Positions 1 to 11,668 of a DNA stretch of 64,000 nt are shown here, piece after piece. The first letter of the stretch is position 1. Each line of letters begins with the position of its first letter. The stretch is from assembly GCA_009823505.1 (NCBI GenBank), contig VZQC01009545.1:163050-227049 (forward strand). The letters are read 5' to 3'. The stretch comes from Rhizomys pruinosus. Taxonomy: Eukaryota; Chordata; Mammalia; Rodentia; Spalacidae. Below the pieces are notes generated by a model that searched no databases, had not been told where the DNA came from, and saw only the letters and a program-made list of their open reading frames with translations. The position numbers and the translations under genes are program-made.

Positions 1-250
1 AGGTGTTTGGGCACAACAGCCTGCAGATAGGTTTTGCATGAAGGATGCTTGTACTCATGGATTATCACTTATATCTAAAAATGAAAAAAAAAAAAACTGA
101 GAGAAAGATGCAGGACAGTTATGGCAGAATGCATGATCTGGGATGGGGTGGGGGTGTGGGGGAAGGGAAAGGGAAATATGCCTGAACTGAATTGGAAAAT
201 GATGTATGAAATGCACAAAGCATCAATAAAAAAATGTTAAAAAAAAAAAA
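1..250 (+). mobile_element. L1 3' UTR end fragment
   Basis: This is the 3' terminus of a rodent L1. A G-rich tract near 140-175 is followed by the phrase gaaatgcacaaagcatc, an AATAAA signal near 222 and an A-rich tail. The same terminal module recurs at about 2.98, 15.9 and 41.4 kb on the plus strand and at 25.9, 37.8 and 63.8 kb on the minus strand. The left boundary lies outside the window. It has no coding capacity. Confidence 0.75.
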
Positions 251-409
251 GAGAAGTATCACCAATCGATCCATCTACTCAACTATACCTTCTTTACTCC
301 CTGACACATTGTAATCTGCTGCTTCAGAAAAAAAAAATGCTCTTTATTCTTTGAGACCACTGCTATATATTAAATCTTAATTTTCTTGAAGTATATTGCT
401 CTAATCTAT

Positions 410-410
<1 letters not shown>

Positions 411-472
<62 letters not shown>
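411..472. repeat. (TC)n microsatellite
   Basis: About 60 bp of almost pure TC dinucleotide repeat with one interruption near 450. Confidence 0.95.
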
Positions 473-473
<1 letters not shown>

Positions 474-1642
474 TGCATGAGTTTTCCCACTCTGTTAGAT
501 ATTTCTCACGAGAAAAAAATTATTTTCTCTAATCTTAAAATATTTTGGGGGAGCATGGGAATATAAGCCAGTGGTCAAGTATTTTCTTAGAATGTGCAAG
601 GTGTTGATTTTGATCCTTATCACTATATTACATAAGAAATACAAACACATTCTCAGGAGAATCGGAAATTGAACAGTGTCTGCCTATAATTTAGAAGTCT
701 GATAGATTCACAAAAGCACATTTTGTAACCTCCATTGCAATCAATTGAGGCAAAGTTGACTGTTTCTTCTGGAAACATTTTGATAAAGAATTTTAGAGTA
801 AAGTTTTATAATGTTAATGTTTTACCCCCAATAGCATAAAAATGTACCTCATAAATAATCTACAATTAGGAAGAGAAAACTGTACCTTTTATAAAGGAGA
901 AAGTTCATGCTAGGTGACTTAATCATGTAATCAAAATAGTATTACCAATGGTGAAATAAATGAGAATATTGTACGCATTTAAAACCTTCTGTGAATGATA
1001 CTAACCACAAAATATTCAATCTGGGTTTAATCAGTCCTCTATATGTTCATTTTATCATAATAAGTACAAAGTTTTAAGTCATAATTAACAATATATAGTG
1101 AGATTGAGAAACCCTTGTTAATGTTGAAACATTTATTATAATTTTCTTATTAAGATAGCATCCTTGTTTCTAGGATATCCAAATGTGTCAGTATAAGAGA
1201 AATGGTGCTGCAGTTTTAAAATATTGTCTTATTTATGCTTTCTTCTGTAATGTCCTCTATGTATTAGTATTGACAATAATTATTTACTGAGCATTTGCTA
1301 TGTGCTAAGCATTGTTTTGCTGGTAGTATATTGCAGCCAAAGATCAGGGAAAGAACATTCTCTTTTGAAGTTTCATTTTCAGAGGAAAACACAAAAACTC
1401 AATGAAAATTATGTGGTAGATGATGATAGGTGGTAGAAAGAATTATGAATCAGAAATATGGAATCAGGAGTTCTAGAGGAAATGGTTTGCATTTTAAATA
1501 AAATGGTCATGGAAGCCTTGCCAAGTGACACTTGAGTAAAGTTCTGTAGTAATCTGAGGAAACATGTTCCCAGCAGAATTACCAGCATTTAACAAAGAGG
1601 TAATATGATTGAAACAGAATGAACAAGTTAAAAAGCATACTT
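473..1642. other. AT-rich sequence, nothing recognised
   Basis: I see no recognisable repeat head or tail, no long open frame and no splice-flanked conserved block. It may be old decayed repeat or single-copy spacer. Confidence 0.5.
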
Positions 1643-1858
1643 GGGGCTGGAGAGATGGCTCAGTGGTTAAGAGCACCGACTGCTCTTGCAAAGGACCCAG
1701 GTTCGATTTCCAGCACCCACATAGCGGCTAAGAACCCTCTTTGACTCCAGTTCCAGGGGAATCCAGCACCCTCTTCTGACCACGACATTGCAGGACACGG
1801 ATGCACCAACCTAAAAGCAGACAGTACATTCATACACATAAAAATAAAATAAAAATTA
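1643..1858 (+). mobile_element. B2 SINE
   Basis: This tRNA-derived SINE starts ggggctggagagatggctc. The Pol III A box (tggctcagtggttaaga) is followed about 35 bp later by a B box (ggttcgatttcc). The 3' half has the variant found in the other copies of this window, ending in cattcatacacataaa and an A-rich tail. Confidence 0.93.
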
Positions 1859-2197
1859 AAAAAAGGCGTAGTTAGGAAAGGAATCCTGAAAATTAATGGG
1901 TAACATGAACATGTTCGACTTTTGAGGTTCTTTTAAGGATCTTCATTCTTACTCTAAATTGAGGGGTAAATGCTAAAGATTAATGACTCAAGAAGCAGCA
2001 GCATCTGATTTAACTTTTCACAAGAATATTCTGGCAAGAATATGGTAAGATTATAAGTTATGAGAACTTTTTGTATGTTATTGTAATAAGGACATTAATA
2101 TCACATTTCCTGGAAGGATTTGCATATCATTTATATATTTTTTGATGAACTTTGAGAAAAGACACTGTAAAGAGGAAAAAGAGTGAGAAAACAAGTC

Positions 2198-2775
2198 TTA
2201 ATGCCCATACCAATTTGGGTCTTAAGGGACAACTTTGTTCCTTGCCCTTAGAGGTCAACTAAGTCCCAGGGGACTAGGCATGGGGGCATCTCTTGAACTG
2301 TCCTGCAAAAGTGAGTCACCAGTCTTCCTGTGCAGGGAAGTCTTGGAGATCCACTAATGAGACACAGTTGTTTTGCCTGTCTTACTGCCTAGTGCAGCTA
2401 CCCTGTGGCTGCCACTGCTTTTGCCATTCTACAAAGACATGCGACATATCTTTTCAAACTTCCAATATGAACTGAAGACTCAGGCCTCTCCAAGAATCCT
2501 CCAAATCTTCAATGCCACATGGGGACTGCTGAAACATTCAACATATGACCTGAGCTACTAGTGGAGTTTCTGCCTCTTCAGAGTATAGATTGACATTGTT
2601 GGACTACCCAGGCTGTATCATGGAGACCAGTACAGGAAGATCAAGACAGGACACAGTGCTTACTGGCCCTCACTTGGTGACCATGGGAAGGGAAAACCCC
2701 AGTGTGGAGCACAAGGGCAGAACTGATGGTGGTTTGGGCTTGCCAAGTAAGAGCCTTCAAACATGACATCTTTCA
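2198..2775 (+). mobile_element. LTR-like retroelement fragment (family shared with 18 kb and 61.5 kb)
   Basis: The left part (about 2198-2345) matches, in inverted orientation, the segments at 18026-18257 and 61500-61770. The right part (about 2350-2770) matches 18738-19390 in the same orientation. The right part resembles the 3' half of ERVL-type LTRs: a phrase 'gactgctgaaaca' followed by a 'ttgttggactacc' block, as in the better-preserved LTR at 55.3 kb. I cannot give a family name. The short open frames here look non-coding. Confidence 0.5.
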
Positions 2776-3145
2776 GCCTACTAAAGAAAAAAAAAAACAT
2801 AAGCCGAAGATGCTAAAACCTATGATATATTTGGCATGCATGTATGCATATTTTGGCAAGATGCATATTGGAAGGAATAACAACAACAACAAAAACAAAA
2901 AGACTGGGTTAAAGAACTGACTGAAATGGTGAATTTTTGCTCCAAACAGTAAACTTCTGCATTGAGAATTTTGAGAGAGACTGAGAAAAAGATGAAAACA
3001 CGCTTCGCAGAATGCATGAGCTCTGGTGGGGTGGGGTGGGGGGGCAGGAAGGGAGGCGGGTGTCTAGATTTGATTTGAAGTTTTATATGAAATGCACAAA
3101 GCTTCAATAAAAATTGGCTTTGAAAAAAATAAATAAAAATGTATC
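2776..3145 (+). mobile_element. L1 3' UTR end
   Basis: An (AAC)n run (about 2878-2900) precedes a block with a G-rich tract (3030-3060), gaaatgcacaaagcttc, AATAAA near 3107 and an A-rich tail. The order matches the L1 3' ends at 41.25-41.52 kb and, inverted, 63.69-63.96 kb. Confidence 0.7.
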
Positions 3146-3419
3146 TCAGAGAACTTGTGCTACTCCTGAAAAGAAAATAAGGAAGTCATGGTGAATGAAC
3201 TTGTGTTATTACAGATTGGTATGACAAGGATGTATGAATTTTCTATTGGCGATTTCATTACAAGATGAGGAAGCTAGGCTTGAGATGCCTTGCTAATACA
3301 CCATCAAAGAGGCCTACACATTAACAGCCATGTACAGTGTACGACAAGTTAATGAGAGTGATAGAAGAAACTGGAAGCCAATCTCTCACATTAAGAAACC
3401 AGAGGCCTTTATACAAATT

Positions 3420-3422
3420 GGT

Positions 3423-3453
<31 letters not shown>

Positions 3454-3472
3454 CAACAAGCAATCAAAATCC
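3420..3472. repeat. (AAAAC)n microsatellite
   Basis: Pentanucleotide AAAAC run, about six units, fading into A/C-rich sequence. Confidence 0.9.
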
Positions 3473-3626
3473 TTATTCATTCTATTTGATCCCTGCATAG
3501 GGACAATAGCCATAGTTAGTATGTATTATCTAGATTAAAGGGGAAAAAAAAGAACAACAACAAAAAAAAAAACTACAAAAAAATAAAAGCAGCCAACAGA
3601 GGAGACTGTGACCAGCTTGGAAAAAG

Positions 3627-3628
<2 letters not shown>

Positions 3629-3681
<53 letters not shown>
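3629..3681. repeat. (TG)n microsatellite
   Basis: About 25 uninterrupted TG units. This is alternating purine-pyrimidine sequence. Confidence 0.95.
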
Positions 3682-3684
<3 letters not shown>

Positions 3685-4092
3685 CTGTCTTCAAACATTA
3701 AAGAAATGGACACTGAGTAGAGAGAGAGGAGATATCATAGTGCTAGACACCCAGTCTTTATATTATTCTGGAAAGAAAAGTAAGTGAAACTAAATCAATA
3801 TTTCTACATTTCATTGCGAACCCCAAGACCATAATCCTGATCTGCTGGAGGAGTAGTGTGTGGAAGGTATAGGACAGACAATAAAACTGAAAGTAAACAT
3901 GACGTTGGAATTTTAAGCTTAATTAACTTGTAAGGGTTGTAAATGATTGGGTATATTTGACTTATGCCCAAGAAGCAGTGAGGCATCAAAATATAGATTT
4001 CCATTGGTATTAGGAACATAGTAACTAGAGAAAAGTAAATCCAATTAGTTCAAATGCTTAGTGAATTATTTGCACACTAAATATTTACTGTA

Positions 4093-4443
4093 TGTGATAG
4101 TTTGAATGAGTGTCCTCAATAGTCTCCAAGTATTTGGACATTTGATCCCCAGTTCATGGTGCTGTTTAGGGAGGGTTGTGGACCTTTAAGAGGTTCAGCC
4201 TTGCATATCACCAGATGCAGGCTTTGATATTACCAAAGCCTCATTTCCACTGTCACTTTTCTATCTGCTTCTTGTGCCTGATTGAAGGAGTGATGCTTTC
4301 TGTTCCAACCTACTCTAATGCTATACCTACCTGACTTGATGGACTCTTACCCCTTTGGAACCATCAACCAAATAAACACTTCCTTCGGTAACTTGCCGTG
4401 GTCATGATGTTTCATTACAGGGACCGAAAAAATAGGTAAAACA
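4093..4443 (+). mobile_element. MaLR-type solo LTR (MT/ORR1-like)
   Basis: It begins tgtgatagtttgaatgag and ends near aaataggtaaaaca, with the MaLR 3' signature: 'gatggactcttacccc', 'accaaataaac' (polyadenylation signal) and 'gccgtggtcatgatgtttc'. The length of about 350 bp suits a MaLR solo LTR. I did not see a convincing target-site duplication. Confidence 0.75.
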
Positions 4444-4535
4444 TTAGGTGTAATATATTTTATGTGCATTATCAAATTTAATCTTCTTTAGCAATCTATT
4501 TTCTCCTTGTTCTCTATTATTCTTTCTGTGTGTCT

Positions 4536-4565
4536 CTTTATCTCTCTCTCTCTCTCTCTCTGTCT

Positions 4566-4594
<29 letters not shown>
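4536..4594. repeat. (TC)n(AC)n compound microsatellite
   Basis: A run of TC is followed directly by a run of CA dinucleotides. Confidence 0.9.
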
Positions 4595-4596
<2 letters not shown>

Positions 4597-5680
4597 TCAT
4601 AAGCATGCAAATACAGAGAAAATAAAATATACTCAGAGATGAATTAAGGAGTTTAGCTAGCATGTTTTATCTTATATAAGTCCTAAGTTGTAAAGGCAGG
4701 ATGCAAAAGAAGGCAATCTGATTTAGAATCTAATATTTGAACCCTTATGATCAATAGAGATTTGGAACAGAAAATAAGAATGCCACTGCTGGCAAGAGCT
4801 TGAATATGGAGCTGGTCACTTATATTATCTATGAAGAGTGAAATTTGCCTTATTTAACCACATGGGCATGAGAATAATTAGATAATAAATGCAAAATAAT
4901 TGAAAAGTGGGCCATTATCATAATACCATCTATATATTTGTTTGTGTTATCTAGTAATAAGTTGAAAAAAAAGAAAAGAAAAGAAAAACAGATGTTTCAG
5001 AAAACGAGAAGGAAGGTTTATAGTTTTTCTTCTTGATTTTTTTCCCATGTTTTGTTTTTACCCTTAGAGGATTAGGTAAAAGAATTTTGTCCCCTTTTAA
5101 ATTTATAACCAACAGTAGAAGGCAAATGACAGAAAAGGGGTGCTGGCTTGCTTCCTGAACTTAGCAGCAGCCCTGTTCCTTTTGAAGGTTTCTAGAGAGT
5201 GGCTTTTAGCGCTTGTGTTTTGAATACATTCTGAGTTTCAATTTCTTCTTGGATGCAGTTAATTTGTGTGCACTTATTTCCAATTATTTATCTGTTCACC
5301 CTCAATAAAGTGTTGCTTGACATTTGCAAATGATTGGATTTATTGGAACAATTCATCAATTAACGATGGGGAAACCAGATATTACTTCTATGAGATATAA
5401 TTGCTGTGTGTCAGAGACTTCTGTTTAGCAGTCTGAGGTGGAAGACATGCTCTGAGAAGAAAATCTGAAATTGTAGTAGAGCTGTTAGACTATCTCTGAA
5501 TTCCAAAGATGTTAAGTTTCTTTGCTGTTCAGCAGGACACTGTACCCCTTCTTAGTGCTTTTCACATTCCATGTACACATGGGCCATTAGTCCTGGTGAT
5601 CTTCATCCCTTCTTGGGAAATAACAGATGTTTCAATATTAGTAGACCAGGGTAAGGCTGTTGTCTCTGAAAGGATGACAC
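4595..5680. other. AT-rich spacer, nothing recognised
   Basis: I see no recognisable repeat or credible exon. The open frame beginning at 5509 runs into the adjacent B1 and is treated as chance. Confidence 0.45.
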
Positions 5681-5834
5681 TTTTTTTTTTTTTTTGGTCT
5701 TTTCAAGGTAGGGTCTCCCTGTAGCTCCAGCTGTCCTGGAACTCTCTCTGTAGACCAGGCTGGCCTTGAACTCAGAAAGATCCACCTGCCTCTGCCTCCT
5801 AAGTGCTAGGATTAAAGGCGTGCCACACCAGGCT
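5681..5834 (-). mobile_element. B1 SINE
   Basis: This is a 7SL-derived SINE read on the minus strand. The poly-T at 5681-5695 is its A tail, followed by the inverted B1 body (gtagaccaggctggccttg, aaggcgtgcc). A short direct repeat (aggatg) flanks it. Confidence 0.93.
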
Positions 5835-6639
5835 AGGATGGCGCATTCTTAGGAAATAGTATTGAATGTTGGAGTACATTAATGATATTTAGTTTAAATC
5901 ATCATGCACCTTTTTATGTTATGAATTTTCCCCTTGTGTAGTTAGGTTTCACTTTTAGTGTGATTTATACAAGATTAGTTTCATGTATTTATATTCTTTG
6001 TAAAATTGCTCACATTTGGTGTTAATTAATCTATGGTTGACATATTCTGGAATGTGTGTACCCAGTGCAGCCAATCTTTTGTTAAAATCCATTCTTGGAT
6101 TTTTTTTTTCTTTCTTCATTATATTCTCTGAAATGTTCATATGTGAATGTGTATTGGTCATGGCCTTTCTCATTTTGCTTGTCTGGAACTGTCTTCCACC
6201 TGCCTTCCTTCTTAAGATTATTTTTATAACCTTAGGTGTAATAATATAGCTGTAACATTTATTTTCTAATGCTTTTATTCTATTATGATGGTGTATTCTG
6301 GCTTCCATTATTAATGTTGTGTAGCCCCTGCTATTCTATTTCTTCTTTTCATGCATATGTTAATTCTATCTTTTTGTTTCCTCTGGCAGGTTCTTAAAAT
6401 CTTTTTTGCATTGCCCTTGTTAATTTGTAATTTCATAGTGCTAAGCATTGATATGGATTTCTTTTCTTATTTATATTGCCTATATATCAAGTTTAATTTG
6501 TGTGACAATTCTGGGAAACCCATAGCTAGTGTGTATTTGAATATTGTTTGTTGCCAAACTAATTTGATTTTCACATTGCACACTGATTTAGTTTTAGAAT
6601 TTTAATTATTTACTGCCACTTAGAAGAGTTCGATTCAAT
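5835..6639. other. AT-rich sequence, nothing certain
   Basis: T-rich on the plus strand, with overlapping short open frames on both strands. The composition resembles old L1 in minus orientation, but I could not match a specific motif. Confidence 0.4.
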
Positions 6640-7930
6640 TCCTTCTGAACATTTTAAATTTCTTGAGAATTTCATACATGAGTACTGTAGTTACAGCATT
6701 TCCCTCCTACCTTTCCCTCTGTAGCTCTTTCCATGCCTCTCTACTCACTTTCAATTTTATGACATCTTCTTTAATAATTACAATTATGTATGTATGTATG
6801 TACACATATGCACACACACAGAGCCTACTGAATCCATTTAGTAGTAATTGTATGTGTTTAGGTCTAAGTACTTGGATTTGGATAACCTATTAGTGAGCTC
6901 AACTCTGGAGAAAATGGACTCCCCTTTTTCAGAAAAAAACTTATTGCCTGTAGCTCTTCAACTGGAAGTGGGACATTATGAATTTTCTCCCCATCCATAG
7001 TGTCATGTCAACTTGTATTGTCATTATGTAGGTCTTGTTTAGAGTTCATGAGTGTAGCTTCTGTCAGTATAGAAAACTCTATTTAGCAGTTTATATCCTA
7101 GTACTCTCTCTTACAATATTACTGCCCCCTCTTCTATGATGTTCTCTGCACCTTATGTTCAGGGGTTCTATTATTGATATATCAGTTGGTGCTGGGAATC
7201 CTTCAGTCATTTATTCTCTGTATTTTGACCAGTTCTGGATCTTTGGAATTGTTTCTATCTGTTGCTAAAAGAAGTTTCTTTGATAAGTGCTTAGAACTAT
7301 ACTTACCTGTGGGTATAAAGGTAAGTACTTAGACTATGGTTAAAATAATAATGATTTAGGAAAGTGGCAGCCATAGGTTTTCCACAATAGGGACTTTCCT
7401 TCAGTTTCTGGGAGGCAACCAAAGACAATGGCAATAGTCTATTGTTTGTGGAATCTCCTTGACTACCCTGGCCAACTAGTTGAAGGGAGGTTTACCATGT
7501 TTAGCACTGGAAATTTTGTTAAACACCCTACATCTATACATGCAGTTCACATACACACATGCACATGCAAGTGCACACACATGCACACATACACGGAGAC
7601 ACATTATATATGTATTCTAACTAAAGTTATAAAATAATACATATCCCTATAACTTTCCCAGATATACTTGTTTGTTCTAATCTCCCCTTCCTCTATCTCC
7701 CTTTGTATTATTCCCTTTCCCAGTTAAAATCTCCCCATTTTCCCCATGTTTCCTTTGATAGTGCTAATTTCCTATTATCCTCTTCTCTAGAGCTCCTTCT
7801 CCCCCTTCCTCAATGTTCTCTCTCTACTTTCTTGTCTTCTCCTGTTACTTCATGCTATCTAGTCACATGTAAAGATTCAGAGCTATACACACACAAACAC
7901 ACACAAATATATATTCACAGTGTTATGTGT
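6640..7930 (-). mobile_element. L1 3' UTR (Lx-like), minus strand, decayed
   Basis: The phrases 'tgagtactgtagttacagc', 'ttcatgagtgtagcttctgtc' and 'gtttctatctgttgc', and a long pyrimidine-rich stretch (7675-7860), match the order seen in the minus-strand L1 3' UTR blocks at 43.9-45.5, 48.8-50.3 and 59.2-60.1 kb. On the L1 sense strand the pyrimidine stretch is the polypurine-rich 3' UTR. A CA-rich tract sits at 7540-7600. Confidence 0.6.
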
Positions 7931-8582
7931 AATGTATAAAATGAGAGTTGATATTAGTAATAATATTGGAATAAAAGAACTTGTGTTTGCCTCAGTCGCT
8001 GTTATTAAATAAATCAAAATTATCTGGCAAATTAATGCCAAAGAAATCACACAAAATTATTTTAATTTGTTGTTATTTAATAAAATCTGACATAATGGAA
8101 AGACATAAATATGTTTCTGTTTCCAACATACCATGCTCACAATGCTGTTATATGGCATGGTATTTATGAGAAAAAAATTTGCTACCTCCAGAGAAGAGTT
8201 AAGCTTTTAATCTAATACTTAGGTTTTCTATTAACACAATGCCACTGACATTTTATACCAGAATTTTTTCTAGTTGAGAGATATTGCAAACTTAGGTGGT
8301 AAGGCCATGTGAGAAGCTTCTGGTTTATATCAACATCATCACTTTGAGGTGGGCTTTCCAATATTTTTCTCTTTTGCAGGGAACATAATTCATTGAAATC
8401 TTGGTTTTATTCAGGAACCATTTATCAGACTTCTGCCTTTGACTACCTTAGGCTTCATCATTCACCATCTGCTTTGCATAGACATCAAAACATAGGCTCC
8501 GGATCATCCAGTATTAGCAGTAGCTGAGAATTTGAGAATTTGAATGTCTTTCCATTGTTTTATCTATCTCATGCAAACATAT

Positions 8583-8611
8583 GGATATATATATATANTA
8601 TATATATATAT
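8583..8611. repeat. (TA)n microsatellite containing an N
   Basis: Short TA repeat with an unresolved base at 8598. Confidence 0.9.
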
Positions 8612-8634
8612 GCAAACTTAAGGAGTCCAAAACC

Positions 8635-8923
8635 CAGCATAGAACTGGAAGTGGGCAGCAGGCACCAATAATACCTGAAGAATTATTGGCAGCTCTTACT
8701 GTTGGGTGAAGAAGAGCTGATCTTCCTTAATGGAGTGACTATAGATAGTACAACCAGATACCTGAGAGACGTCTCGAGACACTAATTTGTCTCAATACAC
8801 CTTGGTAGAATCCATGAAATCCAGGGTGGGGTAGTAGGCTATGGGAGACTGTAAGTGGGGGAGGATGTGAATGGGAGAGGGTGTATAAAGATGATTAATA
8901 TGTTTTGTATGAAATACACAAAA
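8635..8923 (+). mobile_element. L1 3' UTR fragment
   Basis: G-rich blocks ('gggtggggtagtaggctatgg', about 8824-8845) run into 'gtttgtatgaaatacaca'-type terminal sequence, as in other L1 3' ends here. A B2 has inserted into its extreme 3' end. Confidence 0.55.
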
Positions 8924-9145
8924 GGGTCGGGATAGTTGGCTCAGTGGTTAAGAACACAGTCTGCTCTTGGAGAGGACCCGGGTTCGATTCCCAGCATCCA
9001 CATGGTGGCTAAGAACCATCTTTAACTCCAGTTCCAGGGGAATTCTATGCCCTCTTCTGACCTCTGCAGCATTGCATGACATGGTTGCATCAACCTACAT
9101 GTAGACAGTATACTCATACAAATTAAAAAGACAAACAAACATAAA
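8924..9145 (+). mobile_element. B2 SINE with 13-bp target duplication
   Basis: The A box (ttggctcagtggttaaga) and B box (ggttcgattcc) are intact. The element is bounded by a perfect direct repeat, gaaatacacaaaa, at 8911-8923 and 9146-9158, as expected for L1-mediated insertion. Confidence 0.95.
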
Positions 9146-9158
9146 GAAATACACAAAA

Positions 9159-10230
9159 ATTAAATTTAATTGAAAAATAAAAAAACACATTTTAAGTAGC
9201 ATTAATAGTTTTATAATGTATATGCTATAAATTTAGGAAAAAAATCCACACAGGCTATTGTGAAATCCATATATATACTCTCTATGAAATTCAGAAATCA
9301 CCTAACATCTTCTTTCCTCATGGGATTTTCCAGTTTTTCTGGTAAGGCATTGAAAATAATTAAAGAATATTCTGTAAAAATGCAAATAATAGAATTATTG
9401 ATGAAAGAAACAGCTGTAACCTCAAAGAAACAAAATAGATGGTTTAATCTAAAGCCAAGTATAAGTGACCTTGGCCCAGAAAACATAGGTTCAGGTTTCC
9501 TTCAGTATCATCTTCCAACATGAAATTTTATTGTAACGGGACAAAGAAAACTATGAATCAAGACACTTTTCAAGGACATTGTCCTGACAGCTGTCCCCAA
9601 ATCCTGGCATGTCTAATTTCTTGACTGCTCATTGCCGCTGAGACTATACCTTCACCAGTGTTCTCTCCTACCTTCACACAGTGCCAAAACTCAGCAGTGT
9701 TCCATGACCCCTTAAAAACCAGTAGCATATGGGAGATTCACACATTGTAAAGTTCACTTGGGAGCTAGAGATATTGCCTGGGTCCCCTGGACCTCAGCCT
9801 CTGTGTGGTGAACCTGGGGAAATAATTCCCAGAATACTACACCTCAATGACACTGTTCTCTTATTAATCATAGGCGATTTTTCAGCCCCAGCTAGTCAGT
9901 AAAGTACACAAGTTTCATCAATTATAGGTGATTTTTCAGCCCCAGCTAGCCAGGAAAGTACATAAGCTTCATTTTCACAAATTGTTGATTCACATGAAAG
10001 ACCACGACTAAGTCTTTAAGGGATTCTCCTACTTCCATCTGATGTGTCACAAGCCAGGTCTCTGTTGTCTTCATTTGTAGCAGAATTCTTAACTTCCAAA
10101 CTCCCAACTGAGCAACCTATAAAACTCTAATCACTCAATAGCTTTTCCAACCTGAATCTCTAAAACATTTACAATCCTCCAATAACAATGTGGTTAGGAA
10201 TGCCATTACAATACCTAGTACCAATTTCCA
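9159..10230. other. Unassigned, single-copy-looking sequence
   Basis: Apart from the 54-bp tandem duplication I see no repeat family and no coding block. The open frames around 9260-9523 occur on both strands over the same bases and have no recognisable motif. Confidence 0.45.
9870..9977. repeat. 54-bp tandem duplication
   Basis: Two adjacent copies (9870-9923 and 9924-9977) share the core atttttcagccccagctag and differ at a handful of positions, so the duplication is not brand new. It lies in otherwise unassigned sequence. Confidence 0.9.
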
Positions 10231-10239
10231 AATTATTAG

Positions 10240-10641
10240 TTAAGTATCCTATTGTGAAAAAACAGTGGCCAAACTAACTCGAGGGAAGAAAAGATTGTAG
10301 TTTACACTTTAGAGTCTATCATTAAGGGAATGTATGGAAGGAACTCGAGGCATAAACCTGAAGTTAAGACCTGAAGCAGAGACCATGGAGGAGCTCTACT
10401 AACAGGCTTCCTTCCTTGCTCAGCTACTTTTCTTATACAACCTAAGCCCATTTTTCCCTGGGATGGCCCTACTAAGAATGGGCACGTCCCTCCTATATCA
10501 GTTAGCAATCAATAAAGACCCCACAGACATGCCCATGTGTCACTCTAATGAACATAATCTTTCAGTCCTTCAATTGAGATTCCCTTTTCCCAGGTATGTC
10601 TAGGCTGGTAACAATTAGATAAAACTAATCAGCACAAATGG
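10240..10641 (-). mobile_element. LTR-like retroelement, minus strand
   Basis: The 402-bp element is bounded by aattattag direct repeats (10231-10239 and 10642-10650). Read on the minus strand it starts near 'ttgtgctgattagttttatc'. It ends close to the plus-strand phrase 'tattgtgaaaaaacagtggcc', which recalls the widespread rodent ERVL-related LTR tail with 'attgctgtgataaa'. The 9-bp repeats are longer than the usual 5 bp for ERVL, so the exact class is unsure. Confidence 0.55.
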
Positions 10642-11667
10642 AATTATTAGCCTTTTGATTGTTGAAAACTAGGGGTTTGTGCATACACTCCAAAAGATGT
10701 GCATCACGGTCCCAAATATCTTATGTCACATACAGAAGAAGACAATAAGTGGCAATTGAGGAGTCTACTTGGTTCTGGACTTTGCAACATTCCAACTTCT
10801 CCACATAAATCAATTTCTAATTAGTTAATCAGTTGTGACAACTTCTTCCAGGAATTCTCATTCTCATAATACCCAGAATTTAAATACAAAGAACATTCAT
10901 TATAAGTTGAAAAAGCAGTTTTAAAACATTGAATAGATATAGCTGATTTTATTTGGTATAGAATTTGATGTCTTACATATGTTTAATTATTAAGTTCAAA
11001 TGCAAATAATTTCTATGAAAACGTACAGATCAGTGTATTTTTATTATGTGTGCCATAAGAAACCTTGGTAAATAATATATTAGTGTTTTACCTACATGCT
11101 AAGGGTGCCATAGAGCTGTATTTGCTGTTATAATTGTACATATGTAATAAAGAAATTAAAGTATTTATGTATATATAAAACATTAAATATATAAGCATGT
11201 ATCTATATTATGTGTATCTCATTAAAACTAGAACCATGTATAAAACACATTTTTGAATACTCACAATGTTTCTAACTTTAATTTTGTATCCTGCCACTTT
11301 ACTGAAATTGTTAACCATTTCTAGGAGTTTTCTGTTGGAGTTTTTGACATCCCATAGATAAATGTTCATGTCATCTGAAAAAAAAAAGATACAATGTTTT
11401 ATTTGGCCGTCTCTATTATTAGAGAGGCTTAGATACATTATTTTAAAAGTTATAATGTTAATCCTTAACAAAGAAGATTATAACATGTTAAAATATGTTA
11501 AAATCCAGCGAATTTAAATTCCTTAAATACATCATCATCCTCAATTTATATTTTCTTGAAATGGCCAAGTTGATTAGCCTTATAAAAATGAATTGTTATT
11601 TATTAAAATTCTCACTTCAAAGATAGAAAATGTCAATCATTAAATTTACAAATTTTTGAAAATAAAA
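10417..11667. repeat. Direct duplication, copy 1 (1.25 kb)
   Basis: Copy 1 begins tgctcagctacttttc and ends just before the N at 11668. It starts inside the LTR-like element (10240-10641) and runs through single-copy sequence and an L1 ORF2 fragment. It is the cleaner copy: its L1 portion reads as a continuous L1 reverse-transcriptase segment. Confidence 0.95.
11208..11471 (-). pseudogene. L1 ORF2 reverse-transcriptase fragment
   Basis: The minus-strand translation contains the L1 RT active-site neighbourhood in the form SDDM followed by 'NNFSKVAGYKI', which is diagnostic of L1 ORF2. The usual small residue before the catalytic aspartates is replaced by serine. It is truncated at both ends and is not functional. 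Confidence 0.8.
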
Positions 11668-11668
11668 N
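11668..11668. other. Unresolved base (N) at duplication junction
   Basis: A single N lies exactly between the two copies of the 1.25-kb direct duplication. Other Ns are at 8598 and 45702. Confidence 0.98.
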
